From: JBFKAV01 sp041621405 | GTDB lineage: Bacteria; Pseudomonadota; Alphaproteobacteria; Rhodobacterales; Rhodobacteraceae | Direction of reading: 5' to 3' | NCBI GenBank assembly: GCA_041621405.1 | Contig: JBFKAV010000044.1 | Location: forward strand, 1 to 21,717 | Length of the DNA stretch: 21,717 nucleotides | The notes under the pieces: model-generated | What the model saw: only the letters and a program-made list of their open reading frames with translations | Told to the model about the DNA's origin: nothing | Databases searched by the model: none | Position numbers and translations under genes: made by a program | Shown here: positions 9,492-16,352 of the stretch, one piece after another | Position numbering within the stretch: the stretch's first letter is position 1 | Layout of the letters: each line of letters starts with the position of its first letter

Positions 9492-9520
9492 CAGAGACGG
9501 CACGGCGCCGCCGCTGTCAA
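9492..9520 (-). promoter_or_regulatory. Candidate promoter for the PqiA-radA-cvpA unit
   Basis: On the minus strand a perfect TTGACA (9520-9515) is followed after 17 bp by TCTCTG (9497-9492), a poor -10. If real, transcription would begin at or next to ATG 9485, giving a leaderless mRNA, which fits the lack of a ribosome site there. Speculative. Confidence 0.25.
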
Positions 9521-9563
9521 TGGCCGGCCGCGCGGGCAGCCGGCCATATGATCCGGCCCGGAC

Positions 9564-10016
9564 CTACTCGGCCGCCACGAAATCGAACGGCCCGTCGAAG
9601 ATCACGAGCGACAGCGACGGGCTGTCGCCCGGATTGGCATCGCCGTGGACCTGACCGCCGGGTTGCAGCCAATAACCGCCTTCGCCGAGGCTTGCCGCCA
9701 TCGCCTTGTCCTCGCCCTCGATCCAGTGCAGCGCTTCGCCATCGACGACAACGGCGCGGTAGCTGGCGGTGTGCGTGTGCATCGGAGCTTCGAACCCGGC
9801 CGGGAGCCTGAGCAGAAAGCCCGAGGGGCCGGTCATCGGATCGCCCCAGAGGACCGCGATCATCACCGGCGAGCCTTCAGCCAGCGGTTGGAACTCCAAA
9901 CTCTCGAAGGGCGTCATCATATAGCCTTCACCGTGTCCCCCAGCGGGCGCCGGCGCCGGGCCCAGGAAAAGGGGGGCCGCCACGGCCGCCACGAGAAACT
10001 TGCCAAGCTTGGTCAT
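9564..10016 (-). CDS. Secreted cupin-domain protein (DUF4437/ChrR-like cupin)
   Basis: 150 residues from ATG 10016, with GGGAGG 7 nt upstream. A signal peptide covers about residues 1-25 (KLGKFLVAAVAAPLFLGPAPAPAGG). The rest is a single small cupin: FEAPMHTHTASYRAVVVDG (motif 1, His80 and His82) and GGYWLQPGGQVHGDA (motif 2, His124). These histidines could bind one metal ion; the usual third ligand of motif 1, a Glu, is not obvious. Function is unknown; related cupins include the metal-binding half of the anti-sigma factor ChrR, but no anti-sigma domain is present. Follows mlaF by 145 nt and may have its own promoter. Confidence 0.82.
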   Translation of the reverse strand: MTKLGKFLVAAVAAPLFLGPAPAPAGGHGEGYMMTPFESLEFQPLAEGSPVMIAVLWGDPMTGPSGFLLRLPAGFEAPMHTHTASYRAVVVDGEALHWIEGEDKAMAASLGEGGYWLQPGGQVHGDANPGDSPSLSLVIFDGPFDFVAAE

Positions 10017-10038
10017 TTACGTGCCTCCCGTCTTGGAA

Positions 10039-10059
10039 CGGGCCCGCAAATCGGGCCCG
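10039..10059 (-). promoter_or_regulatory. Hairpin in the cupin leader or mlaF 3' end
   Basis: CGGGCCCG occurs at 10039-10046 and 10052-10059 around a 5-nt A/T-rich loop, giving a perfect 8-bp stem. It ends about 10 nt before the cupin ribosome site. No T-run follows, so it may be a mlaF terminator acting with Rho or a translation control element for the cupin gene. Confidence 0.4.
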
Positions 10060-10127
10060 AACGACCCGATGGTTCCTGCACGCTTGATGCTTGATGCCCT
10101 GTTAGCCGGAATGCCTGCCAGGCGGGT

Positions 10128-10159
10128 ATTATGCCGAAGATGCGCACGCTTTGAAAGCG
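10128..10159 (-). promoter_or_regulatory. Candidate cupin promoter overlapped by a palindrome
   Basis: On the minus strand CATAAT (10133-10128) is a good -10; 17 bp upstream is TTTCAA (10156-10151), a weak -35. That -35 sits inside the perfect inverted repeat CGCTTTGAAAGCG (10147-10159), which starts just after the mlaF stop and could be an operator or a hairpin. Confidence 0.3.
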
Positions 10160-10161
10160 CG

Positions 10162-10908
10162 CTACCGCACCGACTCGATCGGCCCCTCGGCGCGGCCGTT
10201 GATGAACTGGTCGACGTAAGGGTCTCCGCTGGCGCCCATTTTCCCGATCGGACCGGTCCACTTGATGACCCCGTCATGGAGCATCGCCACCTTGTCGGCG
10301 ATGGCGCGCACGCTGGTCATGTCATGGGTGATGGTCACCGCCGTTGCCCCCATCTCGACCACGATCTCGCGGATTAGCTCGTTGATCACGCCGGCCATGA
10401 TCGGGTCGAGCCCGGTCGTCGGCTCGTCGAAGAAGATCACCTGCGGCTCGGCGGCGATGGCGCGGGCGAGGCCCACGCGCTTCTGCATGCCGCCCGAAAG
10501 CTCGGCCGGGTAGAGGTCGGCCGCCTCCGGCTTCAGGCCGACGCGGCGCAGCTTCTCGATCGCGATCTCGCGGGCCTGGTCCTTGGGACGCTTCAGCGAG
10601 CCGCGCAAGAGCCGGAAGGCGACGTTCTCCCAGACCCGGAGCGAATCGAAGAGCGCGCTGCCCTGGAACAGCATCCCGAACCTGGCGAGGAACGGGTCGC
10701 GCTCGGCGCGGGCGACGTCTTCGCCGTCGAGCATGATGGTGCCGCTGTCGGGCTCGACGAGGCCGAGGATGCACTTCAGCAGCACCGATTTGCCGGTGCC
10801 CGAGCCGCCGATCACCACCATGCTCTCGCCTGACTCGATCTTGAGCGTCACGCCGCGGAGGACGCGGTTCTGGCCGAAGGCCTTGTGGACGCCGGAAAGC
10901 TCGATCAT
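10162..10908 (-). CDS. mlaF: MlaF-like ATPase of a phospholipid-transport ABC system
   Basis: 248 residues from ATG 10908. Walker A GGSGTGKS (34-41), signature LSGGMQKR (137-144), Walker B FFDEPTTGLDP (159-169) and switch His195 are intact. The FGMLFQGSALFDSLRVWENVAF stretch is typical of the MlaF/Mkl group, which powers lipid movement between outer and inner membrane together with the permease MlaE and the MCE protein MlaD. Its start overlaps the mlaE stop by ATGA, so the two are translationally coupled. No mlaD, mlaB or mlaC is seen here. Cytoplasmic, membrane-associated. Confidence 0.93.
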   Translation of the reverse strand: MIELSGVHKAFGQNRVLRGVTLKIESGESMVVIGGSGTGKSVLLKCILGLVEPDSGTIMLDGEDVARAERDPFLARFGMLFQGSALFDSLRVWENVAFRLLRGSLKRPKDQAREIAIEKLRRVGLKPEAADLYPAELSGGMQKRVGLARAIAAEPQVIFFDEPTTGLDPIMAGVINELIREIVVEMGATAVTITHDMTSVRAIADKVAMLHDGVIKWTGPIGKMGASGDPYVDQFINGRAEGPIESVR

Positions 10909-11687
10909 GCGGAGAAGAACAGCTCGGTGAGGACGTAGTTCGAGGCGAGGATCGCCACCGAGGCGGCGACCACGGCGGACTTCGTGGCGCGACCCACCCC
11001 TTGCGCACCGCGGCCGGAGTTCATGCCGTGGAAGCAGCCCATCAGCGCGACGAGGTAGCCGAAGACCGCGCCCTTGATCAGGCCCGAGGTCACGTCCCAG
11101 GCCTCGAGGAAGTCGGCGGTGTTCTCCAGGTAGGCGGAGGAGTTGAACCCGAGCCGGTTGACGCCGACGATCCAGCCCCCGGCGATTCCGATGGCGTCGC
11201 CCACGGCGACCAGCACGGGCACTGCCAGCGTGGCCGCGAGCAGGCGCGGAACGGTCAGGTATTTCAACGGGTTGGTCGACAGAGTTACCAGGGCGTCGAT
11301 CTGCTCGGTCACCTTCATGGTGCCGATCTCGGCGGCGATCGAGGAGGCGACCCGCGCGGCGACCATCAGCCCGCCGAGGACCGGGCCGAGCTCGCGGGTG
11401 ATGCCGATCGCGACGATCGAGGGCACCACGGTCTCGGCATTGAAGCGGCTGCCGCCGGCATAGATCTGCAAGGCAAGGGCGCCGCCGGTGAAGATCGCCG
11501 TCATGCCGACGACGGGCAGCGACAGCCAGCCGATCTGCAGGAGCTGCTGGGCGAATTCCCTGGGGTAGAACGGCGGGCGGAAGAGGTGGCTGGTGGCGCG
11601 GGCCGCGTAGACCGCGATGGCGCCGACGGCGGCCATGACCGCCAGCGTGACGCGGCCGGTGGCGGCGACGGAGAAAAGCGGGTTCAT
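10905..11687 (-). CDS. mlaE: MlaE-like ABC permease
   Basis: 260 residues from ATG 11687, overlapping the alr stop by ATGA. Features of MlaE permeases are clear: an N-terminal interface helix, then FYPREFAQQLLQIGWLSLP (40-58), the FTGGALALQ segment, the coupling region TRELGPVLGGLMVAARVASSIAAEIGTM and EQIDAL, and five or so membrane helices. Works as a dimer with two MlaF in the inner membrane. Length is normal. Position between alr and mlaF suggests a shared transcript for wall and envelope lipid functions; this grouping is seen in other alphaproteobacteria from memory. Confidence 0.93.
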   Translation of the reverse strand: MNPLFSVAATGRVTLAVMAAVGAIAVYAARATSHLFRPPFYPREFAQQLLQIGWLSLPVVGMTAIFTGGALALQIYAGGSRFNAETVVPSIVAIGITRELGPVLGGLMVAARVASSIAAEIGTMKVTEQIDALVTLSTNPLKYLTVPRLLAATLAVPVLVAVGDAIGIAGGWIVGVNRLGFNSSAYLENTADFLEAWDVTSGLIKGAVFGYLVALMGCFHGMNSGRGAQGVGRATKSAVVAASVAILASNYVLTELFFSA

Positions 11688-12736
11688 GCGCCGCCGCCCC
11701 CCTTGTAGGCGCGGGCGTAGCGGGCGCCGAGCGCGGTGAGGATCTCGTAGCCGATGGTGCCGGCGGCACTGGCAAGATCGTCCACGGTGGCCTCGGGGCT
11801 GAGGATCGCGAGCGCCTCGGGCGGCGCGGGCAGCTCTGTCACGTCGACGCCGATCAGGTCCATCGAGACGCGGCCGACCACGGGGCAGGGCGTGGCGCCG
11901 GCCCAGAGCGTGGCGTGGTTCGAGAGCGCGCGGTGCAGGCCGTCGGCGTAGCCGCCCGAGACGGTGGCGATGCGCGCGGGCCTCTCCGCGGTCCAGGTGC
12001 CGCCGTAGCCCACGGTCTCGCCGGGGCCGAGGTCGCGGACCTGCACCACCGGAAGCGCGAGGCTGACAACCGGCTCGGCCGCCTCGAAGGGCAGGCCGCC
12101 ATAGAGGCCTATCCCTGGGCGGGCGAGATCGAAGTGATAGTCGGCGCCAAGCAGCAGCCCGCCGGTGGCCGAAAGCGAACGCGGCACACCCAGGCCCTCG
12201 GTCATCGCGCGAAACGTCTCAAGCTGGGCCGCGTTCATCGGATGCTCGGGCTCGTCGGCGCAGGCAAGGTGGCTCATCAGGAGCGTCGGCCGCGCCTCGA
12301 GCGCGAACTCGGCCACCGCGGCCCACTCGGCGGGCTCCATGCCGAGCCGGTTCATGCCCGAATCGAGCTGGATCCCGAACGGGTGGTCGGGCAACGCCTC
12401 GAGGTGGCGGGTGAGCTGTTCGACCGAGTTCAGCATCGGCGTAAGCCCGAGCCCGCCGATCAGGTCGGCATCGCCCGCCATGTGGCCGGAGAAGACGCAG
12501 ATCTCGGGGCCGGGCCCCAGCGTCTCGCGGAGCGCGAGCCCCTCCTCGGCGACGGCGACGAAGAACCGCCGTGCGCCGGCGCGGGCCAGCGCCCGGGCGA
12601 CGCGGCCGATGCCGAGCCCGTAGGCATCGGCCTTCACCACCGCCCCGGTCTGGCAATCGGAGGAGGACAGGGCGTCGAGCGCGCGCCAGTTGCGCACGAT
12701 GGCGTCGAGGTCGATCGTGAGACGTCCGGTGGCCAT
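11684..12736 (-). CDS. alr: Alanine racemase
   Basis: 350 residues from ATG 12736. The enzyme interconverts L- and D-alanine and supplies D-alanine for peptidoglycan. The PLP lysine is Lys35 (VVKADAYGLG), the second catalytic residue is Tyr263 (SGGYADGLHRAL), and Arg130 in LDSGMNRLG and the VGRVSMDLIGVDVT region (287-300) are also family hallmarks. The frame is open for 37 more codons upstream, but that stretch is Pro/Arg-rich and unlike alr, so the shorter start is preferred even though no strong ribosome site precedes it. Last codons overlap mlaE. Lies downstream of dnaB and the DUF1194 pair. Confidence 0.95.
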   Translation of the reverse strand: MATGRLTIDLDAIVRNWRALDALSSSDCQTGAVVKADAYGLGIGRVARALARAGARRFFVAVAEEGLALRETLGPGPEICVFSGHMAGDADLIGGLGLTPMLNSVEQLTRHLEALPDHPFGIQLDSGMNRLGMEPAEWAAVAEFALEARPTLLMSHLACADEPEHPMNAAQLETFRAMTEGLGVPRSLSATGGLLLGADYHFDLARPGIGLYGGLPFEAAEPVVSLALPVVQVRDLGPGETVGYGGTWTAERPARIATVSGGYADGLHRALSNHATLWAGATPCPVVGRVSMDLIGVDVTELPAPPEALAILSPEATVDDLASAAGTIGYEILTALGARYARAYKGGGGA

Positions 12737-12875
12737 GGCTCGCGCGTTTTTGAACGGGCGCGCAGGCTGACGCAAGCCCGAAACGGAGGCCGCGCCGCCT
12801 CGGGTCCCCCGGGCAGGCGGGGGGCCGCTCGGCGGCGCGCGGCGCATGCGCGCCGGGGCCCCGGGGCGGCGGCGC

Positions 12876-13664
12876 TCAGGGGATGCCCCAGCCGCGGTTC
12901 CGCTCCCAGATCTTCTCGCCGATCATGCAATCGTAGGCCGCGGGCGCGGCGGCCTGGGCAGGGCGGAGCCCGATCGCGGCGAGGCCGGAAATTTCCAGCA
13001 CCAGCTTGCGGCGAACCGCCGAGGCGAACTGGCTCCAGTCGTAGACCGGCACCACGAAGGCGCCCGGGCCGCCGGTCACGCAGGAATGGTAGTAGAGGTC
13101 GAGGTCGGGTAGGTACCAGGCGCTGCCCGCGCCCTCGTTGGTCATCAGGGGCAGCCCGTTGATCGTGACGCCCTGGGAGAGGAGAAGATCGCGGGCCGAC
13201 AGCACCGGGAGCCCATGGTTGTTCGGCCCGTCGCCGGAAACGTCAATCACCTGGCGCGGCGCCACGAACGGGCTTTCGGCGAGCCGGGCGCGGGCGAAGA
13301 GTAGCGCGCCCGAGATCGAGGTGCGGCGCATGCCGGGGTTGACGGCGCGCGCGATGCGGGCGGCGAAGTCGGCGGCATCCTCAGGGGTCTCGATCAGCGT
13401 CCACTCGACGGTGACCCGCTGGGCCTCCGCCCCGGCCCATTCCAGGTAGGTCAGCCCGATGCGGCCGAGAAAGCCGCCGCGGATCGCGCCGATTACCTCC
13501 GGGCTCGCCAGCGCCGCGGCATAGCCCTGGCGCTGGATCTCGCGCTCGCCCGGCGACATCGAGCGCGAGACGTCGACGGCGAGGACCAGCTCGAGATCGA
13601 CCTCGACCGGTTCCTCCCCACGCGCCGGCAGTGCCAGGAGAAGGGCAAAAAGTAGCGCGCGCAT
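12876..13664 (-). CDS. DUF1194 secreted von Willebrand A protein, copy 1
   Basis: 262 residues from ATG 13664. A signal peptide (about 1-16, MRALLFALLLALPARG) precedes a VWA-like domain with the metal-ion-dependent adhesion site DVSRS (D31, S33, S35), Thr115 in RTSISGALL and Asp141 in DVSGDGPNN, all positions expected for MIDAS. Two cysteines of the mature protein (C195 and C246, in SCVTGGPGAF and DCMIGE) are conserved in the neighbouring copy and could form a disulfide. DUF1194 has no settled function; periplasmic adhesion or assembly is inferred. A tandem paralogue lies 59 nt upstream. The start is supported because the two copies are alike from MRALLF onward, while a preceding ATG is in frame in one copy only. 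Confidence 0.85.
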   Translation of the reverse strand: MRALLFALLLALPARGEEPVEVDLELVLAVDVSRSMSPGEREIQRQGYAAALASPEVIGAIRGGFLGRIGLTYLEWAGAEAQRVTVEWTLIETPEDAADFAARIARAVNPGMRRTSISGALLFARARLAESPFVAPRQVIDVSGDGPNNHGLPVLSARDLLLSQGVTINGLPLMTNEGAGSAWYLPDLDLYYHSCVTGGPGAFVVPVYDWSQFASAVRRKLVLEISGLAAIGLRPAQAAAPAAYDCMIGEKIWERNRGWGIP

Positions 13665-13693
13665 GGGCGCAGCATCGCCGACGCCGAGCCGGC

Positions 13694-13705
13694 CTGTCCA
13701 ATCAC
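13694..13705 (-). repeat. GTGATTGGACAG upstream of DUF1194 copy 1
   Basis: The 12-mer GTGATTGGACAG (minus strand) begins the short gap before copy 1, ending 30 nt before its ATG. An identical 12-mer stands at nearly the same distance before copy 2. Confidence 0.6.
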
Positions 13706-13723
13706 GAAGGACGCCGCAGCGCA

Positions 13724-14503
13724 TCACGGCGCCCCACCGCTGCGCTCGTTCGCGCGCTCGCCGATCAGGCAGTCGGCCGGCGGCCGGCCGCCGGCCTGAG
13801 CCAGGCGCAGGCCAGCGGCGGCGAGGCCGGAAATCTCCAGCACCAGCTTGCGGCGCACGGCGGCGGGAAAGGCGCCGAGCCCGCGCACCGAGACGACGAA
13901 GGCGCCGGGGCCGCCGGTCACGCAGTCGCGGTAGTACTGGTCTAGGTTGTCGATGTGCCAGATCGGGTCGGCGGCGAGGCCCGACATCAGCGGCAGGCCG
14001 TTGATGGTGATGCCGCGGGCCAGCACGGCGTCGCGCGCCGCGGTGACCGGCGGGCCCTCGTTGTTGGGCCCATCGCCGGAAATGTCGATCACCCGGCGGG
14101 GCGCGGTGAACGGGCTCGTCTCGAAACGGCGGGCGGCGAAGAGGAGGCCGCCGGAGATCGAGGTGCGGCTGAGCGAGCCGCCGGTCTCGGCGACGATGCG
14201 GGTGGCCAATGCGGCGGCGTCGGCCGCCGTTTCCACCAGCGTCCAGTCGGCGAGCACGCGCTGCCTCCCGGCGCCGGACCACTCGACGTAGGTGACGCCG
14301 ATCCGGCCGAGGAGGCCGCCTCGGATCGCCCCCAGCACCTCGGCGCTCTGCAGCGCCTCGGCGTAGCCGTGCCTCTGGATCGCGAGATCGGCGATCGACA
14401 TCGAGCGCGAGATATCGACGGCCAGAACGAGCTCGAGATCGACCTCGGTTTCGGCGCGGGCGGGAAGCGCGAGGAGGAGGAGGGCGAAAAGGAGGGCGCG
14501 CAT
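13724..14503 (-). CDS. DUF1194 secreted von Willebrand A protein, copy 2
   Basis: 259 residues from ATG 14503; an in-frame ATG four codons upstream is possible. Signal peptide MRALLFALLLLALPARA with likely cleavage after Ala17. The MIDAS residues are D30, S32 and S34 (DISRS), then RTSISGGLLFA and DISGDGPNNEG. It is similar to copy 1 across almost its whole length (for example LELVLAVD, INGLPLM, CVTGGPGAFVV, VRRKLVLEISGLAA), with the tails diverging most. The pair must come from a tandem duplication, old enough for clear divergence. It begins 62 nt after dnaB and may be read from the same transcript. Function unknown. Confidence 0.85.
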   Translation of the reverse strand: MRALLFALLLLALPARAETEVDLELVLAVDISRSMSIADLAIQRHGYAEALQSAEVLGAIRGGLLGRIGVTYVEWSGAGRQRVLADWTLVETAADAAALATRIVAETGGSLSRTSISGGLLFAARRFETSPFTAPRRVIDISGDGPNNEGPPVTAARDAVLARGITINGLPLMSGLAADPIWHIDNLDQYYRDCVTGGPGAFVVSVRGLGAFPAAVRRKLVLEISGLAAAGLRLAQAGGRPPADCLIGERANERSGGAP

Positions 14504-14533
14504 GGCCCTGAGCATCCGCTGCCGAGGGGCCGG

Positions 14534-14545
14534 CTGTCCAATCAC
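14534..14545 (-). repeat. GTGATTGGACAG upstream of DUF1194 copy 2
   Basis: Identical to the 12-mer before copy 1 and 31 nt before the copy 2 ATG. It may contain a -35-like TTGGAC or a regulator site retained in the duplication. Confidence 0.6.
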
Positions 14546-14565
14546 ATCCGCGCCCGTGTGGCGGC

Positions 14566-16062
14566 TCAGAACGCCTCGGGCGCGTCCACCTGCTGCCAGG
14601 GCTTCACCAGATTGCCGAAGCGGGTGAAGCGGCCCTCGAAGCTCAGCTCCACCGTGCCGATGGGCCCGTGGCGCTGCTTGCCGATCACGATCTCGGCGCG
14701 GCCGTGGAGCTTCTCCATCTCCTCCTGCCACTGCGCCATCTTCTCCAGCTCATGGTCGCTCGGCTTCTCGCGCTCTTTGTAATATTCCTCGCGGAACACG
14801 AACATCACCACATCGGCGTCCTGCTCGATCGAGCCCGATTCCCGCAGGTCCGACAGCTGCGGCCGCTTGTCCTCGCGGTTCTCCACTTGGCGCGAGAGCT
14901 GGGAGAGCGCGACGACCGGGATGTCGAGCTCCTTGGCGATCGCCTTGAGCCCCTGCGTGATCTCGGAGACCTCGTTGACCCGGCTGTCCTTCGCCGAGGT
15001 CGGGCGGACGAGCTGCAGGTAGTCGACGAAAAGAGCATCGAGCCCATGCGTGCGCTTCAGCCTGCGGGCGCGGGCGGCGAGCTGGGCGATCGGCAGCGCC
15101 GGCGTGTCGTCGATGTAGAGCGGGCAGGCCTCGAGCGTCTTCGCCGCTTCCACGAAGCGGCGGAACTCGGTCTCGGTCATGTCGCCGCGGCGGATCTGCT
15201 CGGAGGGCACCTCGGAGGCCTCCGACAGCACCCGGGCGGCGAGCTGCTCGGCCGACATCTCGAGCGAGAAGAATCCGACGACGCCGCCCTCCACCGCGCC
15301 CTCGCTGCCGTCGGGGCGGCGGCCCCTGCGGTAGGCCTTGGCGATGTTGAAGGCGATGTTGGTGGCGAGCGAGGTCTTGCCCATCGACGGCCGGCCGGCA
15401 AGGATCAGCAGGTCGGACTTGTGCAGCCCGCCGAGCTTGCGGTCGAGATCGATCATCCCGGTGGCGAGGCCGGCCAGGCCGCCGTCGCGCTGATAGGCGG
15501 CGTTGGCGACGTTAACGGCGTCCGTCACCGCCTTGAGAAAGCTCTGGAATCCGGATTCCGATCGGCCCTGCTCGGCAAGCTTGTAGAGCCGCTGCTCGGC
15601 CTCGACGATCTGCTCGGCAGGCTCGCTGTCCACCTCGACCGAGGCGGCCTGGGCCGAGATGTCGCGGCCGAGCCCGATCAGCTCGCGGCGGATCGCGAGG
15701 TCATAGAGCATCTGCGCGTAGTCGCGCGCGGCGAAGGCCGAGATCGCGGCGCCGGCGAGCCGGGCGAGATAGCCCGCGCCGCCCAGCGCCTTCAGCCCCT
15801 CGTCGTCCTCGAGGAAGGCCTTCAGCGTCACCGGCGAGGCCAGCGCGTTCTTCTGGATGCGGGCGGCGGCCACTTCCCAGATCCGGCGGTGGACGGGGTC
15901 GAAGAAATGCTCGGCGCGGATGATCGCGGCGACCCGGTCGTAAAGCTCGTTGTTGGTCAGGATCGCGCCGAGAAGCTGCTGCTCGGCCTCGATGTGGTGC
16001 GGCAGCGCCTCGGCCCCCGGCCCGCCCGGAGGCGTTGCGCGCAACGCCCTGACTTCGGTCAT
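14566..16062 (-). CDS. dnaB: Replicative DNA helicase DnaB
   Basis: 498 residues from ATG 16062, with AGGAG 8 nt upstream. The N-terminal helical domain (about 20-120) is followed by a linker and the RecA-like motor: Walker A GRPSMGKT (223-230), catalytic Glu268 in SLEMS, Walker B LFVDYLQL (344-351), LSQLSR (386-391) and RESGSIEQDAD (408-418). It is the hexameric helicase that unwinds DNA at the replication fork and recruits primase. A short insert after the Walker A helix (RRGRRPDGSEGAVEGG, 245-260) is typical of alphaproteobacterial DnaB. No intein is present. It may lead a transcript running into the DUF1194 genes and alr. Confidence 0.97.
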   Translation of the reverse strand: MTEVRALRATPPGGPGAEALPHHIEAEQQLLGAILTNNELYDRVAAIIRAEHFFDPVHRRIWEVAAARIQKNALASPVTLKAFLEDDEGLKALGGAGYLARLAGAAISAFAARDYAQMLYDLAIRRELIGLGRDISAQAASVEVDSEPAEQIVEAEQRLYKLAEQGRSESGFQSFLKAVTDAVNVANAAYQRDGGLAGLATGMIDLDRKLGGLHKSDLLILAGRPSMGKTSLATNIAFNIAKAYRRGRRPDGSEGAVEGGVVGFFSLEMSAEQLAARVLSEASEVPSEQIRRGDMTETEFRRFVEAAKTLEACPLYIDDTPALPIAQLAARARRLKRTHGLDALFVDYLQLVRPTSAKDSRVNEVSEITQGLKAIAKELDIPVVALSQLSRQVENREDKRPQLSDLRESGSIEQDADVVMFVFREEYYKEREKPSDHELEKMAQWQEEMEKLHGRAEIVIGKQRHGPIGTVELSFEGRFTRFGNLVKPWQQVDAPEAF

Positions 16063-16349
16063 TCCCTGTCTCCTGCCTGCCTGCCGCAGGTCTCGTCCAG
16101 CTGTCCCGCGCCTCGTCTAGCGCCTCGGCCGCGGCGGCGGAAAGTCCAGCATCTCCGGGGATAACCGACCCGGAGGCCTGGGGAGAACCTGTGGATCGAT
16201 TCTGATACGGCCGAATGCTACCACATCTCGTGGAGTTCTGTCTCCGTTCTCGCGCCCTCTGGTGTACTCTCAGTGATTCTCTGCGCCCGCCGGCCGGGTT
16301 TATCCCGCCCGTTCCACACCCGGCTCCACAGAAATCTTTGACCGGCCGG
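16063..16349. other. Intergenic region between pyrE and dnaB (longest gene-free stretch of the window)
   Basis: 287 bp with lower GC than its surroundings and no plausible gene. It should hold the dnaB promoter; TAGCAT near 16215 on the minus strand is a possible -10 but no convincing -35 is seen. It contains five partial matches to the DnaA box TTATCCACA (16156-16164 minus, 16190-16198, 16300-16308, 16310-16318 and 16322-16330) and two GANTC sites (16198-16202, 16275-16279), the target of the alphaproteobacterial methylase CcrM. Confidence 0.4.
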
Positions 16350-16352
16350 TCA
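16339..16352. promoter_or_regulatory. 14-bp perfect palindrome at the end of pyrE
   Basis: TGACCGGCCGGTCA is a perfect palindrome whose final TCA is the pyrE stop codon read on the minus strand. The form is that of a dimeric-regulator operator; as RNA it could make only a short stem. Role unknown. Confidence 0.35.

Noticed and set aside
12737..12847. A 37-codon N-terminal extension of alanine racemase from ATG 12847
   Set aside because: The added residues are Pro/Arg/Gly-rich, unlike Alr, and the ATG at 12736 begins with the usual Alr N-terminus (LTIDLDAIVRNW).
12876..14282. A fused reading frame suggesting a 468-residue double VWA protein
   Set aside because: The upstream part is an out-of-frame read of DUF1194 copy 2. 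Each copy has its own signal peptide, start and stop, so two separate genes are called.
16156..16330. Chromosomal replication origin upstream of dnaB
   Set aside because: DnaA-box matches are only six or seven of nine, there is no AT-rich unwinding region, and no dnaA, hemE, parA or gidA neighbour is present.
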